Positions 1 through 6,550 of a stretch of 6,979 nt of DNA are shown here, piece by piece (position 1 is the stretch's first letter; each line of letters opens with the position of its first letter). Below the pieces are notes generated by a model. That model did not search any database. It was not told where the DNA came from and saw only the letters and a list, made by a program, of their open reading frames with translations. A program made the translations under genes and the position numbers. The DNA comes from Dysgonamonadaceae bacterium (GTDB taxonomy: Bacteria; Bacteroidota; Bacteroidia; Bacteroidales; Azobacteroidaceae), in assembly GCA_031284225.1 (NCBI GenBank), contig JAITAH010000006.1, positions 1 to 6,979 on the forward strand. Reading direction: 5' to 3'.

Positions 1-801
1 TGGATACTGATAGCGACCGTTATTACCTGCGGCATTATCTTTATTGACAACGGCTCCACCGCAATAATGCTGTTCGGTATTGTCTTCCTGATGATGATTA
101 TCGGTCAAATCCCTTTTCGGCAAATCGGCAAACTGGTATTGTATCTTGGAGTAGGAGGAGCGCTTTTCATCGGTTCTATATTCTTCGTTCCTTCCCATTC
201 CATCGAGAAATACTTGCCTCGTTTGAAAACTTGGATAGAACGTTTCGAAGATTTTGGCAACGATATTGACGTCCGCGATCCGGAATTCAAAATCACGGAC
301 GATAATTATCAAACTTCCCACGCCAATATCGCCATCGCCAACGGAGGCGTATTGATTTTCGGTAAAATGCCCGGCAATAGCGTCGAACGCGATTTCCTTC
401 CGCAAGCGTATTCCGATTTTATTTACGCCATTATTATCGAAGAAACGGGACTTTTCGGCGGCGTATTTGTCCTGCTTTTGTATGTGATCCTTTTCGTCCG
501 GGCCGGTATCATCGCCAATCGAAGCGACAAACTGTTTCAGAAATTTATGGTAATGGGAGCGGCGCTCATCTTAGTTACGCAAGCCTTGGCCAATATGGCG
601 GTAGCTGTCGGTTTGATTCCCGTTACCGGACAAACCTTACCGTTGATTAGCCGGGGCGGAACTTCGATTATAATTACGTGTATTTATTTCGGCATTATAT
701 TGAGTGTCAGTCGTTATGATACTCCGAAAGGGGAAGAAAGAGAAAAAATAATTATTGAAGAATACCAACAAGATGAACAAACGTCCGAAAATAATCATTA
801 G
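1..801 (+). CDS. ftsW: Cell division protein FtsW, SEDS glycosyltransferase (5' partial)
   Basis: FtsW is an integral membrane SEDS-family enzyme that polymerises lipid II into glycan strands at the septum, working with the transpeptidase FtsI. The reading frame is open from base 1 and gives 266 residues, so the N-terminal part of the protein lies upstream. The first in-frame ATG (67) is internal, since the residues before it (WILIATVITCGIIFIDNGST) already look like a membrane segment followed by a conserved loop. Visible features are several hydrophobic segments, a large periplasmic loop with GNSVERDFLPQAYSDFIYA (codons about 370-426), and the C-terminal GQTLPLISRGGTS motif (about 631-666). 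The Asp of SDF (codon 415-417) sits where I expect the catalytic SEDS Asp, by analogy with LPE-HTDF in other members. A charged cytoplasmic tail of about 25 residues follows the last membrane segment. RodA is the main alternative, but the dcw context favours FtsW. The 3' end overlaps murG. Confidence 0.95.
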   Translation, partial: WILIATVITCGIIFIDNGSTAIMLFGIVFLMMIIGQIPFRQIGKLVLYLGVGGALFIGSIFFVPSHSIEKYLPRLKTWIERFEDFGNDIDVRDPEFKITDDNYQTSHANIAIANGGVLIFGKMPGNSVERDFLPQAYSDFIYAIIIEETGLFGGVFVLLLYVILFVRAGIIANRSDKLFQKFMVMGAALILVTQALANMAVAVGLIPVTGQTLPLISRGGTSIIITCIYFGIILSVSRYDTPKGEEREKIIIEEYQQDEQTSENNH

Positions 802-1876
802 CGGCGGCGGCACCGGAGGCCATATTTTTCCGGCGCTTTCGATTGCCGACGCTCTGAAGGCACGCTATCCCGACGCCGAGATTCTGTTTGTCGGTGCGGA
901 AAACCGGATGGAAATGCAACGGGTACCGGAAGCCGGCTACAAAATTGTCGGTTTGCCCGTCGCCGGTTTTGACAGGAAAAATCTGCTGAAAAATATTTCC
1001 GTTTTGTGGAAATTATACCAAAGCATGGCCAAAGCGCGCGAAATTCTCCGCGATTTTCAACCGGAAATCGTCGTTGGAGTCGGCGGTTATGCCAGCGGAC
1101 CGGTATTAAAAGCCGCATCGCAAAAAGGTATTCCGACATTGCTTCAGGAACAAAATTCTTACGCCGGGGTAACCAACAAATTATTGGCGCAAAAAACGAC
1201 CAAAATTTGCGTAGCTTACGATGAAATGGAGCGCTTTTTCCCCAAAGATAAAATTGTATTGACCGGGAATCCCGTTCGACAACAATTAGCCGTTTCGACG
1301 GAACATAAAAAAGAAGCTTCCGATTATTTCGGTTTAAATCCTGATAAAAAGACCATTTTAGTCGTCGGCGGCAGTTTAGGCGCACGTACCATCAACGAAA
1401 GTCTTTTGACGCATTTGAAAGAAATAGAAGAAAGCGGTGTGCAATTCATTTGGCAAACCGGGAAATATTATTATCCGTCTATTTCCGACGCGCTGCAACC
1501 GGCGCCTCGCAATTTGCGCGTAACGGAATTTATTTCCCGCATGGATTGGGCGTATTCGGTGGCCGACTTAGTTATTTCCCGCGCCGGCGCCGGCTCTATT
1601 TCCGAATTTTGTTTGCTGGGCAAAGCGGTCATTTTGGTTCCTTCGCCGAACGTAGCGGAAGACCATCAAACGAAAAATGCGCAAGCTTTGGTGCAAAAAA
1701 ACGCCGCTATTTTGATTCCCGACTCAGAGGCGGTAGAAAAATTAGTTCCGGAAGCGTTAAAAACCGTACAGGACGATGCAAAACTCAAGGCATTGAGCGA
1801 TCGTATTTTGAAATTAGCTTTGCCCGATGCGGCCAATAAAATTGTCGATGAAATCGAAAAAATTATTCGAAAATGA
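773..1876 (+). CDS. murG: UDP-GlcNAc:lipid I N-acetylglucosaminyltransferase MurG
   Basis: MurG transfers GlcNAc from UDP-GlcNAc to lipid I on the inner face of the membrane, making lipid II, the substrate of FtsW. It is a GT-B fold glycosyltransferase, and 367 residues is normal length. The N-terminal domain has GGGTGGHIFPA (residues 11-21), GVGGYASGP (102-110) and QEQNSYAGVTNK (125-136). The C-terminal nucleotide-sugar domain has VVGGSLGART (197-206), WQTGK (227-231), SRAGAGSISE (269-278) and PSPNVAEDHQTKNA (290-303). I chose ATG 773 because it places the glycine loop about ten residues from the start, as in the family. An in-frame TTG at 755 would add only six residues (reading TTG as the initiator Met, MKNTNK). 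The start lies inside ftsW (29-base overlap), and the stop overlaps the murC start as ATGA. No clear Shine-Dalgarno sequence precedes it, so translation is probably coupled to ftsW. Confidence 0.96.
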   Translation: MNKRPKIIISGGGTGGHIFPALSIADALKARYPDAEILFVGAENRMEMQRVPEAGYKIVGLPVAGFDRKNLLKNISVLWKLYQSMAKAREILRDFQPEIVVGVGGYASGPVLKAASQKGIPTLLQEQNSYAGVTNKLLAQKTTKICVAYDEMERFFPKDKIVLTGNPVRQQLAVSTEHKKEASDYFGLNPDKKTILVVGGSLGARTINESLLTHLKEIEESGVQFIWQTGKYYYPSISDALQPAPRNLRVTEFISRMDWAYSVADLVISRAGAGSISEFCLLGKAVILVPSPNVAEDHQTKNAQALVQKNAAILIPDSEAVEKLVPEALKTVQDDAKLKALSDRILKLALPDAANKIVDEIEKIIRK

Positions 1877-3246
1877 AACATTTAAACGACATACAATTTC
1901 TTTATTTTATCGGCGCCGGCGGCATCGGAATGAGTAATTTGATTCGTTATTTTCTCGCCGAAGGCAAAACCATAGCCGGTTACGATAAAGTCGAATCGGC
2001 TCTGACGCGGCAATTAAATGCGGAAGGCGCATCTATTCATTATGCCGACGACGTACATTTGATTCCCGAAGCCTTTAAGGATAAAGAGAATACGTTGGTC
2101 GTTTATACCCCGGCCGTCCCCTCCGATCATTCCGAATTAACTTTTTTCCGCAACCATGATTTTCTGCGGATGAAACGCGCGCAGGTATTGGGCGAAATTA
2201 CCCGAACGAAACGCGGCATTTGCGTGGCTGGCGCCCACGGAAAAACCACCACTTCATCGATGATTGCTCATCTATTGAAACAATCCGCCGTCGATTGCAA
2301 CGCTTTTCTGGGCGGTATTCTGAAAAATTATGATACCAATCTTTTGCTCTCAAACAAAAGCGATTTAACGGTTATCGAAGCCGATGAATACGACCGTTCT
2401 TTTCACTGGTTAACTCCTTATATGGCAGTCATTACCTCCGTGGCGCCCGATCATTTGGATATTTACGGAACCGAAGAAGAATACCGCAAGGCTTTTGTCT
2501 ATTTTACTTCGCTGGTGCGCGAAGGCGGAACGTTGTTACTGGAACACAAAGCAAACATTATCCCGGAATTGCAAAAAAACGTCCGATTTTATCGATACGG
2601 CGGGGAAAGTTCCGATTTTTATGCACAAAACATCCGCATCGACAACGGGGAAATCTTTTTTGATTTGGTTACGCCGACAACGATTATTAAAGACATTCAA
2701 CTGGGCGTACCGGTCGAAATTAATATTGTGAACGCCGTAGCGGCCTTAGCTATAGCCTGGCTCAATGGCGTATCCGACGAAGAACTGCGTCGCGGTATGG
2801 CCTCTTTTCTCGGAGCCAAACGCCGCTTCGATTTTCATCTGAAATCCGATGAAATCGTACTTATTGATGATTATGCGCATCATCCGGAAGAATTGGAAGC
2901 CTCCATTTCATCGGTAAAGAAGTTATATCCTTGCCGGAAACTGACCGTGGTTTTCCAACCGCATTTGTATTCCCGTACACGCGATTTTTACGCGGAATTT
3001 GCCCAATCGCTCTCTCTGGCCGATGAAGTTATTCTGCTTCCGATTTATCCGGCACGGGAAGAACCCATTTCCGGCGTGTCTTCGGAAATGATTCTGGATT
3101 TAGTAACCTCTCCACAAAAAAAAATAGTCGCCTACTCCGATTTGGTCGATTCTATCGCCAAAAACAACGTAGATGTATTGTTAATGACCGGAGCGGGAGA
3201 TATCGAATTATTGGTCGAACCTATAAAAAAGAAATTACATGATTAA
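1873..3246 (+). CDS. murC: UDP-N-acetylmuramate--L-alanine ligase MurC
   Basis: MurC is the cytoplasmic ATP-dependent ligase that adds L-alanine to UDP-MurNAc, the first step of stem-peptide assembly. At 457 residues it has the usual length and all three Mur ligase domains. The N-terminal Rossmann-like UDP-binding domain carries GAGGIGMS (14-21). The central ATPase domain has the P-loop GAHGKTTT (120-127), EADEYDRSF (169-177) and PDHLDIYG (192-199). The C-terminal domain has GAKRRFDF (314-321), DDYAHHPEE (332-340), FQPHLYSRTRD (361-371) and GAGDI (440-444). The usual HN-x-x-N segment reads INIVN (283-287), which I believe is a lineage variant. The related enzyme Mpl has the same fold, but the length, the PAREEPISGV segment (393-402) and the position after murG support MurC. 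The start is fixed by the ATGA overlap with murG, and the 3' end overlaps ftsQ by 8 bases. Confidence 0.96.
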   Translation: MKHLNDIQFLYFIGAGGIGMSNLIRYFLAEGKTIAGYDKVESALTRQLNAEGASIHYADDVHLIPEAFKDKENTLVVYTPAVPSDHSELTFFRNHDFLRMKRAQVLGEITRTKRGICVAGAHGKTTTSSMIAHLLKQSAVDCNAFLGGILKNYDTNLLLSNKSDLTVIEADEYDRSFHWLTPYMAVITSVAPDHLDIYGTEEEYRKAFVYFTSLVREGGTLLLEHKANIIPELQKNVRFYRYGGESSDFYAQNIRIDNGEIFFDLVTPTTIIKDIQLGVPVEINIVNAVAALAIAWLNGVSDEELRRGMASFLGAKRRFDFHLKSDEIVLIDDYAHHPEELEASISSVKKLYPCRKLTVVFQPHLYSRTRDFYAEFAQSLSLADEVILLPIYPAREEPISGVSSEMILDLVTSPQKKIVAYSDLVDSIAKNNVDVLLMTGAGDIELLVEPIKKKLHD

Positions 3247-3976
3247 GCGAATAATACATATTTTATCGGCTGCCTTATTATTGGTCTATATGGCTTTTTC
3301 CGTCGCGTTCATCAATCCTATGGCCGACGGAGATAAACTCTGTAAAGGGATCGAAATTGCAGTGGCGGAAACCGGCGGAGCTTCGTATATGAACCACACG
3401 CAAATCGAATCCTTACTCGGAAAAGCCAACATAAAACTGACCGGGCGGAAAATGTCGGCAATCAACGCCGGATTTATCGAAAAAACATTGAAAGATCACC
3501 CATTAATCAAAAATGCCGAAGTCTATAAAACCATCGATGAAAAGGTGAAAATTCGGGTATTTCAACGAATCCCCATTTTGAGAGTTTTTTCCGAAAGAGG
3601 AAATTATTACGTGGACAGTGAAGGCCGAATCATGCCGATACCTTCCAATTACGCCGCCTATGTGCCTTTGGCTACCGGCGCTATCAGCGACGAATACGCC
3701 AAAAACCAGTTGTACGGCTTTGCGGAATTTTTGCGTAAAAATAAATCCTGGAACGAACAAATCGAACAAATTCACGTATTGCCGAATCTGGATATTGAAT
3801 TGACGCCCCGCAAAGGAAATCACATTATCCTGTTGGGGAAAATCGAAAATTACAGAGAAAATCTCGATAAATTGGAACTTTTTTACAAAAAAGGTCTGAA
3901 TAAAGTTGGATGGAATAAATATTCGCAAATCAACTTGAAATACGAAAATCAAGTGGTTTGCACTAAAAGGAAATAG
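3239..3976 (+). CDS. ftsQ: Cell division protein FtsQ/DivIB
   Basis: FtsQ is a bitopic inner-membrane protein that links cytoplasmic Z-ring components to the periplasmic septal synthesis machinery. The 245-residue product has a short basic N-terminus (MIKR), one hydrophobic segment at about residues 5-26, and a periplasmic remainder. Residues about 35-110 form the expected POTRA-like region, with HPLIKNAEVYKTIDEKVKIRV near its end (87-107). The beta-domain follows with RIPILRVF (110-117), YYVDSEGRIMP (123-133), and a C-terminal strand INLKYENQVVCTK (231-243) that I recall as typical of Bacteroidales FtsQ. It overlaps the murC stop by 8 bases in another frame and ends 3 bases before ftsA, so it sits tightly in the operon. 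Sequence conservation is low for this family, so the call leans on topology, the YYVD-G-MP region and position between murC and ftsA. Confidence 0.93.
   Translation: MIKRIIHILSAALLLVYMAFSVAFINPMADGDKLCKGIEIAVAETGGASYMNHTQIESLLGKANIKLTGRKMSAINAGFIEKTLKDHPLIKNAEVYKTIDEKVKIRVFQRIPILRVFSERGNYYVDSEGRIMPIPSNYAAYVPLATGAISDEYAKNQLYGFAEFLRKNKSWNEQIEQIHVLPNLDIELTPRKGNHIILLGKIENYRENLDKLELFYKKGLNKVGWNKYSQINLKYENQVVCTKRK
3967..3972 (+). promoter_or_regulatory. Ribosome binding site of ftsA
   Basis: AAGGAA lies at the end of ftsQ, 8 bases (counted from the GGA core) before the ftsA ATG at 3980. It is the one clear Shine-Dalgarno-like site in the window and supports the chosen ftsA start. The other starts have A-rich or no recognisable leaders. 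Confidence 0.55.
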
Positions 3977-3979
3977 CTT

Positions 3980-5209
3980 ATGGAATACATTGCAGTTTTG
4001 GATTTAGGAACCTCTAAAATGCTTGCTATGGTAGCAAGTAAAAGCGACCGGCAAACGATTTTGGCGACGGCGCAAATCGATTCCGGCGATAGTATTCGCC
4101 GCGGGCTGATCTACAAACCGACGGAAGCCGTCTCAAAAATCGCCGAACTTATTCGCTGTCTGAACCAAAAATTGGCTCAGGCCAATCTGCCGGCTTTGAA
4201 ACAGATTTACTTGGGCGTTGGCGGACAGGGCTTGCATACGAAAACACATTCGGTGGAGAAAAACATCAACGGAAATTTGGTGGATAACAAAATGCTGGAT
4301 TTGCTTTGCGACGAATGTCAAGCCGACGGCGACGGCTCGATTGAACTGATTGAAAAAATTTTCCCCGAATATTTCTTGGACGGACGGACGGAACCGCAAC
4401 CGCAAGGCGCCCGGTGCTCAACATTGGAAGCGCGCTTCCAGTTAATTTGGGGTCATCTTTCCAATTTCAAAGCCGAAGTCGAAAAAGCGCTGGCCAAAGA
4501 AAACGTCGAATTGGTAGATGTGTTGGTTGCTCCCGTAGCTACCGCCGAACAGGTCTTAACCCAACGGGAAAAAGAACGCGGTTGCGCTTTGGTCGAATTG
4601 GGCGCCGGCATTACTTATCTTTCCATTTATAAAGAGGGCTTATTGCGCCATTTAACCGCGATTCCGTTAGGCGGAAATATCATCACCAAAGACGTCTGTA
4701 GCTTAGATAAAACGGAAGCCGAAGCCGAGTCGCTGAAAATCAATACAGGCTGCGCCTGGGCCAACGACGAAACCAACGAACTCAATACCATTATTGAAGC
4801 GCGAGCCGATGAAATCGTATTAAACATTCTTCGACAAATCGAAATTTCGGGCTATGGACCCACGTTGAATGCCGGATTCATCCTTACCGGCGGGACTTCC
4901 CGTCTGACCGACTTGGATAAATTGCTGGAACAACACACCGATAAACCCGTTCGCCGGGTGGAAGAAAATCCCGAACAGTCGTGCGCCCGCGGTCTCTTGC
5001 AATTGGGTCATGAAAATTGTGCAAGCGCATTGCCGAAACCAGAACAGTCGACAACTTCAACGTCCGACAAACTACTCTTCGACGATGAAATAGCAGTCAA
5101 CCCCCAACCCAAACAGCCGAAATCGGATAAAAAGAAAGACCCATCCGGAAGTTTATTAGTTAAACTGAAAAAAGGAGCGGAAAAAGCAGCAAAAGGACTT
5201 TTTGATTAA
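3980..5209 (+). CDS. ftsA: Cell division protein FtsA, actin-like Z-ring membrane anchor
   Basis: FtsA is an actin-family ATP-binding protein that binds the FtsZ C-terminal peptide, ties the Z-ring to the membrane and helps recruit the divisome. The 409 residues show phosphate-1 DLGTSK (8-13), and a 1C domain at about 84-175 that includes the FPEYFLDG segment (128-135). Then come the phosphate-2 region VELGAGIT (205-212), PLGGNIITKD (229-238), an EAESLK connect motif (248-253), and the adenosine motif ILTGGTSRL (301-309). A polar, Pro/Lys-rich linker (about 345-388) leads to a Lys-rich amphipathic C-terminal helix (390-409), the likely membrane-targeting sequence. Two points are odd: phosphate-2 has Glu206 where the family usually has Asp, and Ile211 where Thr is usual. 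The protein is also somewhat shorter than the Bacteroidales FtsA proteins I recall. It starts 3 bases after ftsQ, and ftsZ follows after 15 bases. Confidence 0.95.
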   Translation: MEYIAVLDLGTSKMLAMVASKSDRQTILATAQIDSGDSIRRGLIYKPTEAVSKIAELIRCLNQKLAQANLPALKQIYLGVGGQGLHTKTHSVEKNINGNLVDNKMLDLLCDECQADGDGSIELIEKIFPEYFLDGRTEPQPQGARCSTLEARFQLIWGHLSNFKAEVEKALAKENVELVDVLVAPVATAEQVLTQREKERGCALVELGAGITYLSIYKEGLLRHLTAIPLGGNIITKDVCSLDKTEAEAESLKINTGCAWANDETNELNTIIEARADEIVLNILRQIEISGYGPTLNAGFILTGGTSRLTDLDKLLEQHTDKPVRRVEENPEQSCARGLLQLGHENCASALPKPEQSTTSTSDKLLFDDEIAVNPQPKQPKSDKKKDPSGSLLVKLKKGAEKAAKGLFD

Positions 5210-5224
5210 TAAAAAAATAACATT
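5210..5224 (+). promoter_or_regulatory. A-rich translation start region of ftsZ
   Basis: The 15 bases between the ftsA stop and the ftsZ ATG are almost all A and T and hold no Shine-Dalgarno sequence. With the ftsA stop they begin TAATAA, giving tandem stops for ftsA. Unstructured A-rich leaders are known to drive strong initiation in Bacteroidota, which fits an abundant protein such as FtsZ. The role is inferred. Confidence 0.4.
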
Positions 5225-6499
5225 ATGGAAGACGTTTTAACAGGTTTTGATGTTCCCAGGGAACAGGCCGCTATCATCAAAGTAATCGGAGTGGGCGGCG
5301 GAGGCGGTAATGCTGTCGCTCACATGTACAAAGAAGGTATCCCTAATGTAACGTTCGCCTTGTGCAACACCGACAATCAAGCGTTGATTAAAAGCGGCGT
5401 TCCGGTGATTTTACAGCTCGGAAAAGAAACGACCAAAGGATTGGGCGCCGGAAATAAACCGCATATAGCCAAATTAGCCGCCGAAGAAAGCGCCGAAGAT
5501 ATCCGGAAATTACTGAGCGACGAAACCCAAATGGTATTTATCACCGCCGGAATGGGCGGCGGAACCGGTACGGGCGCGGCCCCGGTCGTGGCCAAAATTG
5601 CGAAGGAAATGGATATTCTCACAGTAGGCATTGTTACCATTCCTTTTTTGTTTGAAGGAGAAAATAAAATTCTGCAAGCCTTGCGAGGCGTAGAAGAAAT
5701 CCGCAAAAACGTAGATGCGCTACTCGTCATCAACAACCAGCGTTTAATCGACATTTACGGCAATCTGAATATCATCGAAGCCTTCGCCAAAGCCGACAGC
5801 ACATTGACGACTGCGGCGCGAAGCATCGCCGAGATCATCACGATTCCCGGCATTATCAATGTCGATTTTGCCGACGTCAACACCACCTTGAAAGACGGAG
5901 GCGTCGCCATCATGAGCAGCGGCTACGGTCAAAGCAAAGGCCGGGTTTCGCAGGCGTTTGAAGAAGCGCTCCACTCTCCCTTGTTGAACAACAACAATGC
6001 GGTCAATGCCAGGAAAATTCTGTTCAACATTTATTTCTCTTCCGATAAACCGCTGGAGGGAATCGAAATGAACGAAATCGCCGATTTCATGGCGAAATTC
6101 AAGCTCCGTGAAATCAAATTGATTTGGGGAACGGCAATCGACGATACGCTCAAAAACGACGAAATGAAAGTAACGGTGCTTGCCGCCGGCTTCGGAATAG
6201 AAAATATCGATCCGCTGATGAAAAACGTTTTGGAAGAACAAAACGGAAAAACCGACGAGGAAAAACGGATACGCGAAGAAGAAGAAAGCAAAATAGCCAA
6301 ATTAATCGACGAATATTACGGACGAGGTACCGCCAAGAGTTTGGGAAGAAGCGCCAAACCCAAGCCCTTTATTTTCCAATCGATCGAACAGTTGGACGAC
6401 GACGAAATTATCTCCGCCGTAATCGCCTATCCCGCTTACAAACGCGACTCGAAAATCATCGTCCAAAAAATAGAAGCGCGTCGAGCGGTGCACAATTAG
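5225..6499 (+). CDS. ftsZ: Cell division protein FtsZ, tubulin-like GTPase
   Basis: FtsZ polymerises with GTP into the cytoplasmic Z-ring that sets the division site and recruits FtsA and the rest of the divisome. The 424-residue product has the GTP-binding loop GVGGGGGNAV (22-31), the tubulin signature GGGTGTG (111-117), and the T7 synergy loop NVDFADV (212-218) with the catalytic Asp residues at 214 and 217. The globular core ends near residue 325. It is followed by a short, strongly charged, probably helical linker with EEQNG to YYGRG (337-368). A conserved-looking tail comes next, with LDDDEII (390-396) and PAYKR (403-407). A further 17 residues, mainly basic and hydrophobic (IIVQKIEARRAVHN), run beyond PAYKR to the stop. 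The ATG at 5225 puts the glycine loop near residue 22, as expected. All residues needed for GTP hydrolysis appear to be present. Confidence 0.98.
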   Translation: MEDVLTGFDVPREQAAIIKVIGVGGGGGNAVAHMYKEGIPNVTFALCNTDNQALIKSGVPVILQLGKETTKGLGAGNKPHIAKLAAEESAEDIRKLLSDETQMVFITAGMGGGTGTGAAPVVAKIAKEMDILTVGIVTIPFLFEGENKILQALRGVEEIRKNVDALLVINNQRLIDIYGNLNIIEAFAKADSTLTTAARSIAEIITIPGIINVDFADVNTTLKDGGVAIMSSGYGQSKGRVSQAFEEALHSPLLNNNNAVNARKILFNIYFSSDKPLEGIEMNEIADFMAKFKLREIKLIWGTAIDDTLKNDEMKVTVLAAGFGIENIDPLMKNVLEEQNGKTDEEKRIREEEESKIAKLIDEYYGRGTAKSLGRSAKPKPFIFQSIEQLDDDEIISAVIAYPAYKRDSKIIVQKIEARRAVHN

Positions 6500-6550
6500 C
6501 AAAATTAAATTGTATGTACCTAAAAACAAATTATTTAAATTATCAGCAAT
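6500..6550 (+). promoter_or_regulatory. AT-rich spacer between ftsZ and the yqeY-like gene, possible weak promoter
   Basis: This is the longest non-coding stretch in the window at 51 bases, and it is very AT-rich. A TTG at 6510-6512 followed 19 bases later by TATTTAAA (6532-6539) loosely resembles the Bacteroidota promoter pattern (TTTG at -33, TAnnTTTG at -7). The second element matches only part of the consensus, and the implied transcript start would fall only a few bases from the ATG. I see no stem-loop with a T-tract, so readthrough from ftsZ is likely. Confidence 0.2.

Noticed and set aside
755..772. TTG at 755 as an upstream start for murG
   Set aside because: It adds only MKNTNK before the family-typical MNKRPKIIIS start, and ATG 773 is a stronger start codon. 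The TTG cannot be fully excluded.
798..1385. Antisense open frame of 195 codons opposite murG
   Set aside because: It lies wholly opposite a conserved gene, its translation is rich in Arg and has no recognisable domain, and it has no start signal. It is a shadow of murG codon use.
3116..3124. Run of nine A bases in murC as a slippage or frameshift site
   Set aside because: It encodes Gln-Lys-Lys-Ile in frame and the protein continues with conserved MurC sequence (GAGDI). There is no paired downstream structure or alternative product of note.
3503..3952. Antisense open frame of about 149 codons opposite ftsQ
   Set aside because: The Phe/Ile-rich translation mirrors the ftsQ codons, with no motif or leader.
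5744..6241. Antisense open frame of 165 codons opposite ftsZ
   Set aside because: It is fully inside the conserved ftsZ core on the other strand, and no domain is recognisable.
6500..6550. Terminator between ftsZ and the yqeY-like gene
   Set aside because: The spacer is AT-rich but shows no convincing stem-loop followed by a T-tract.
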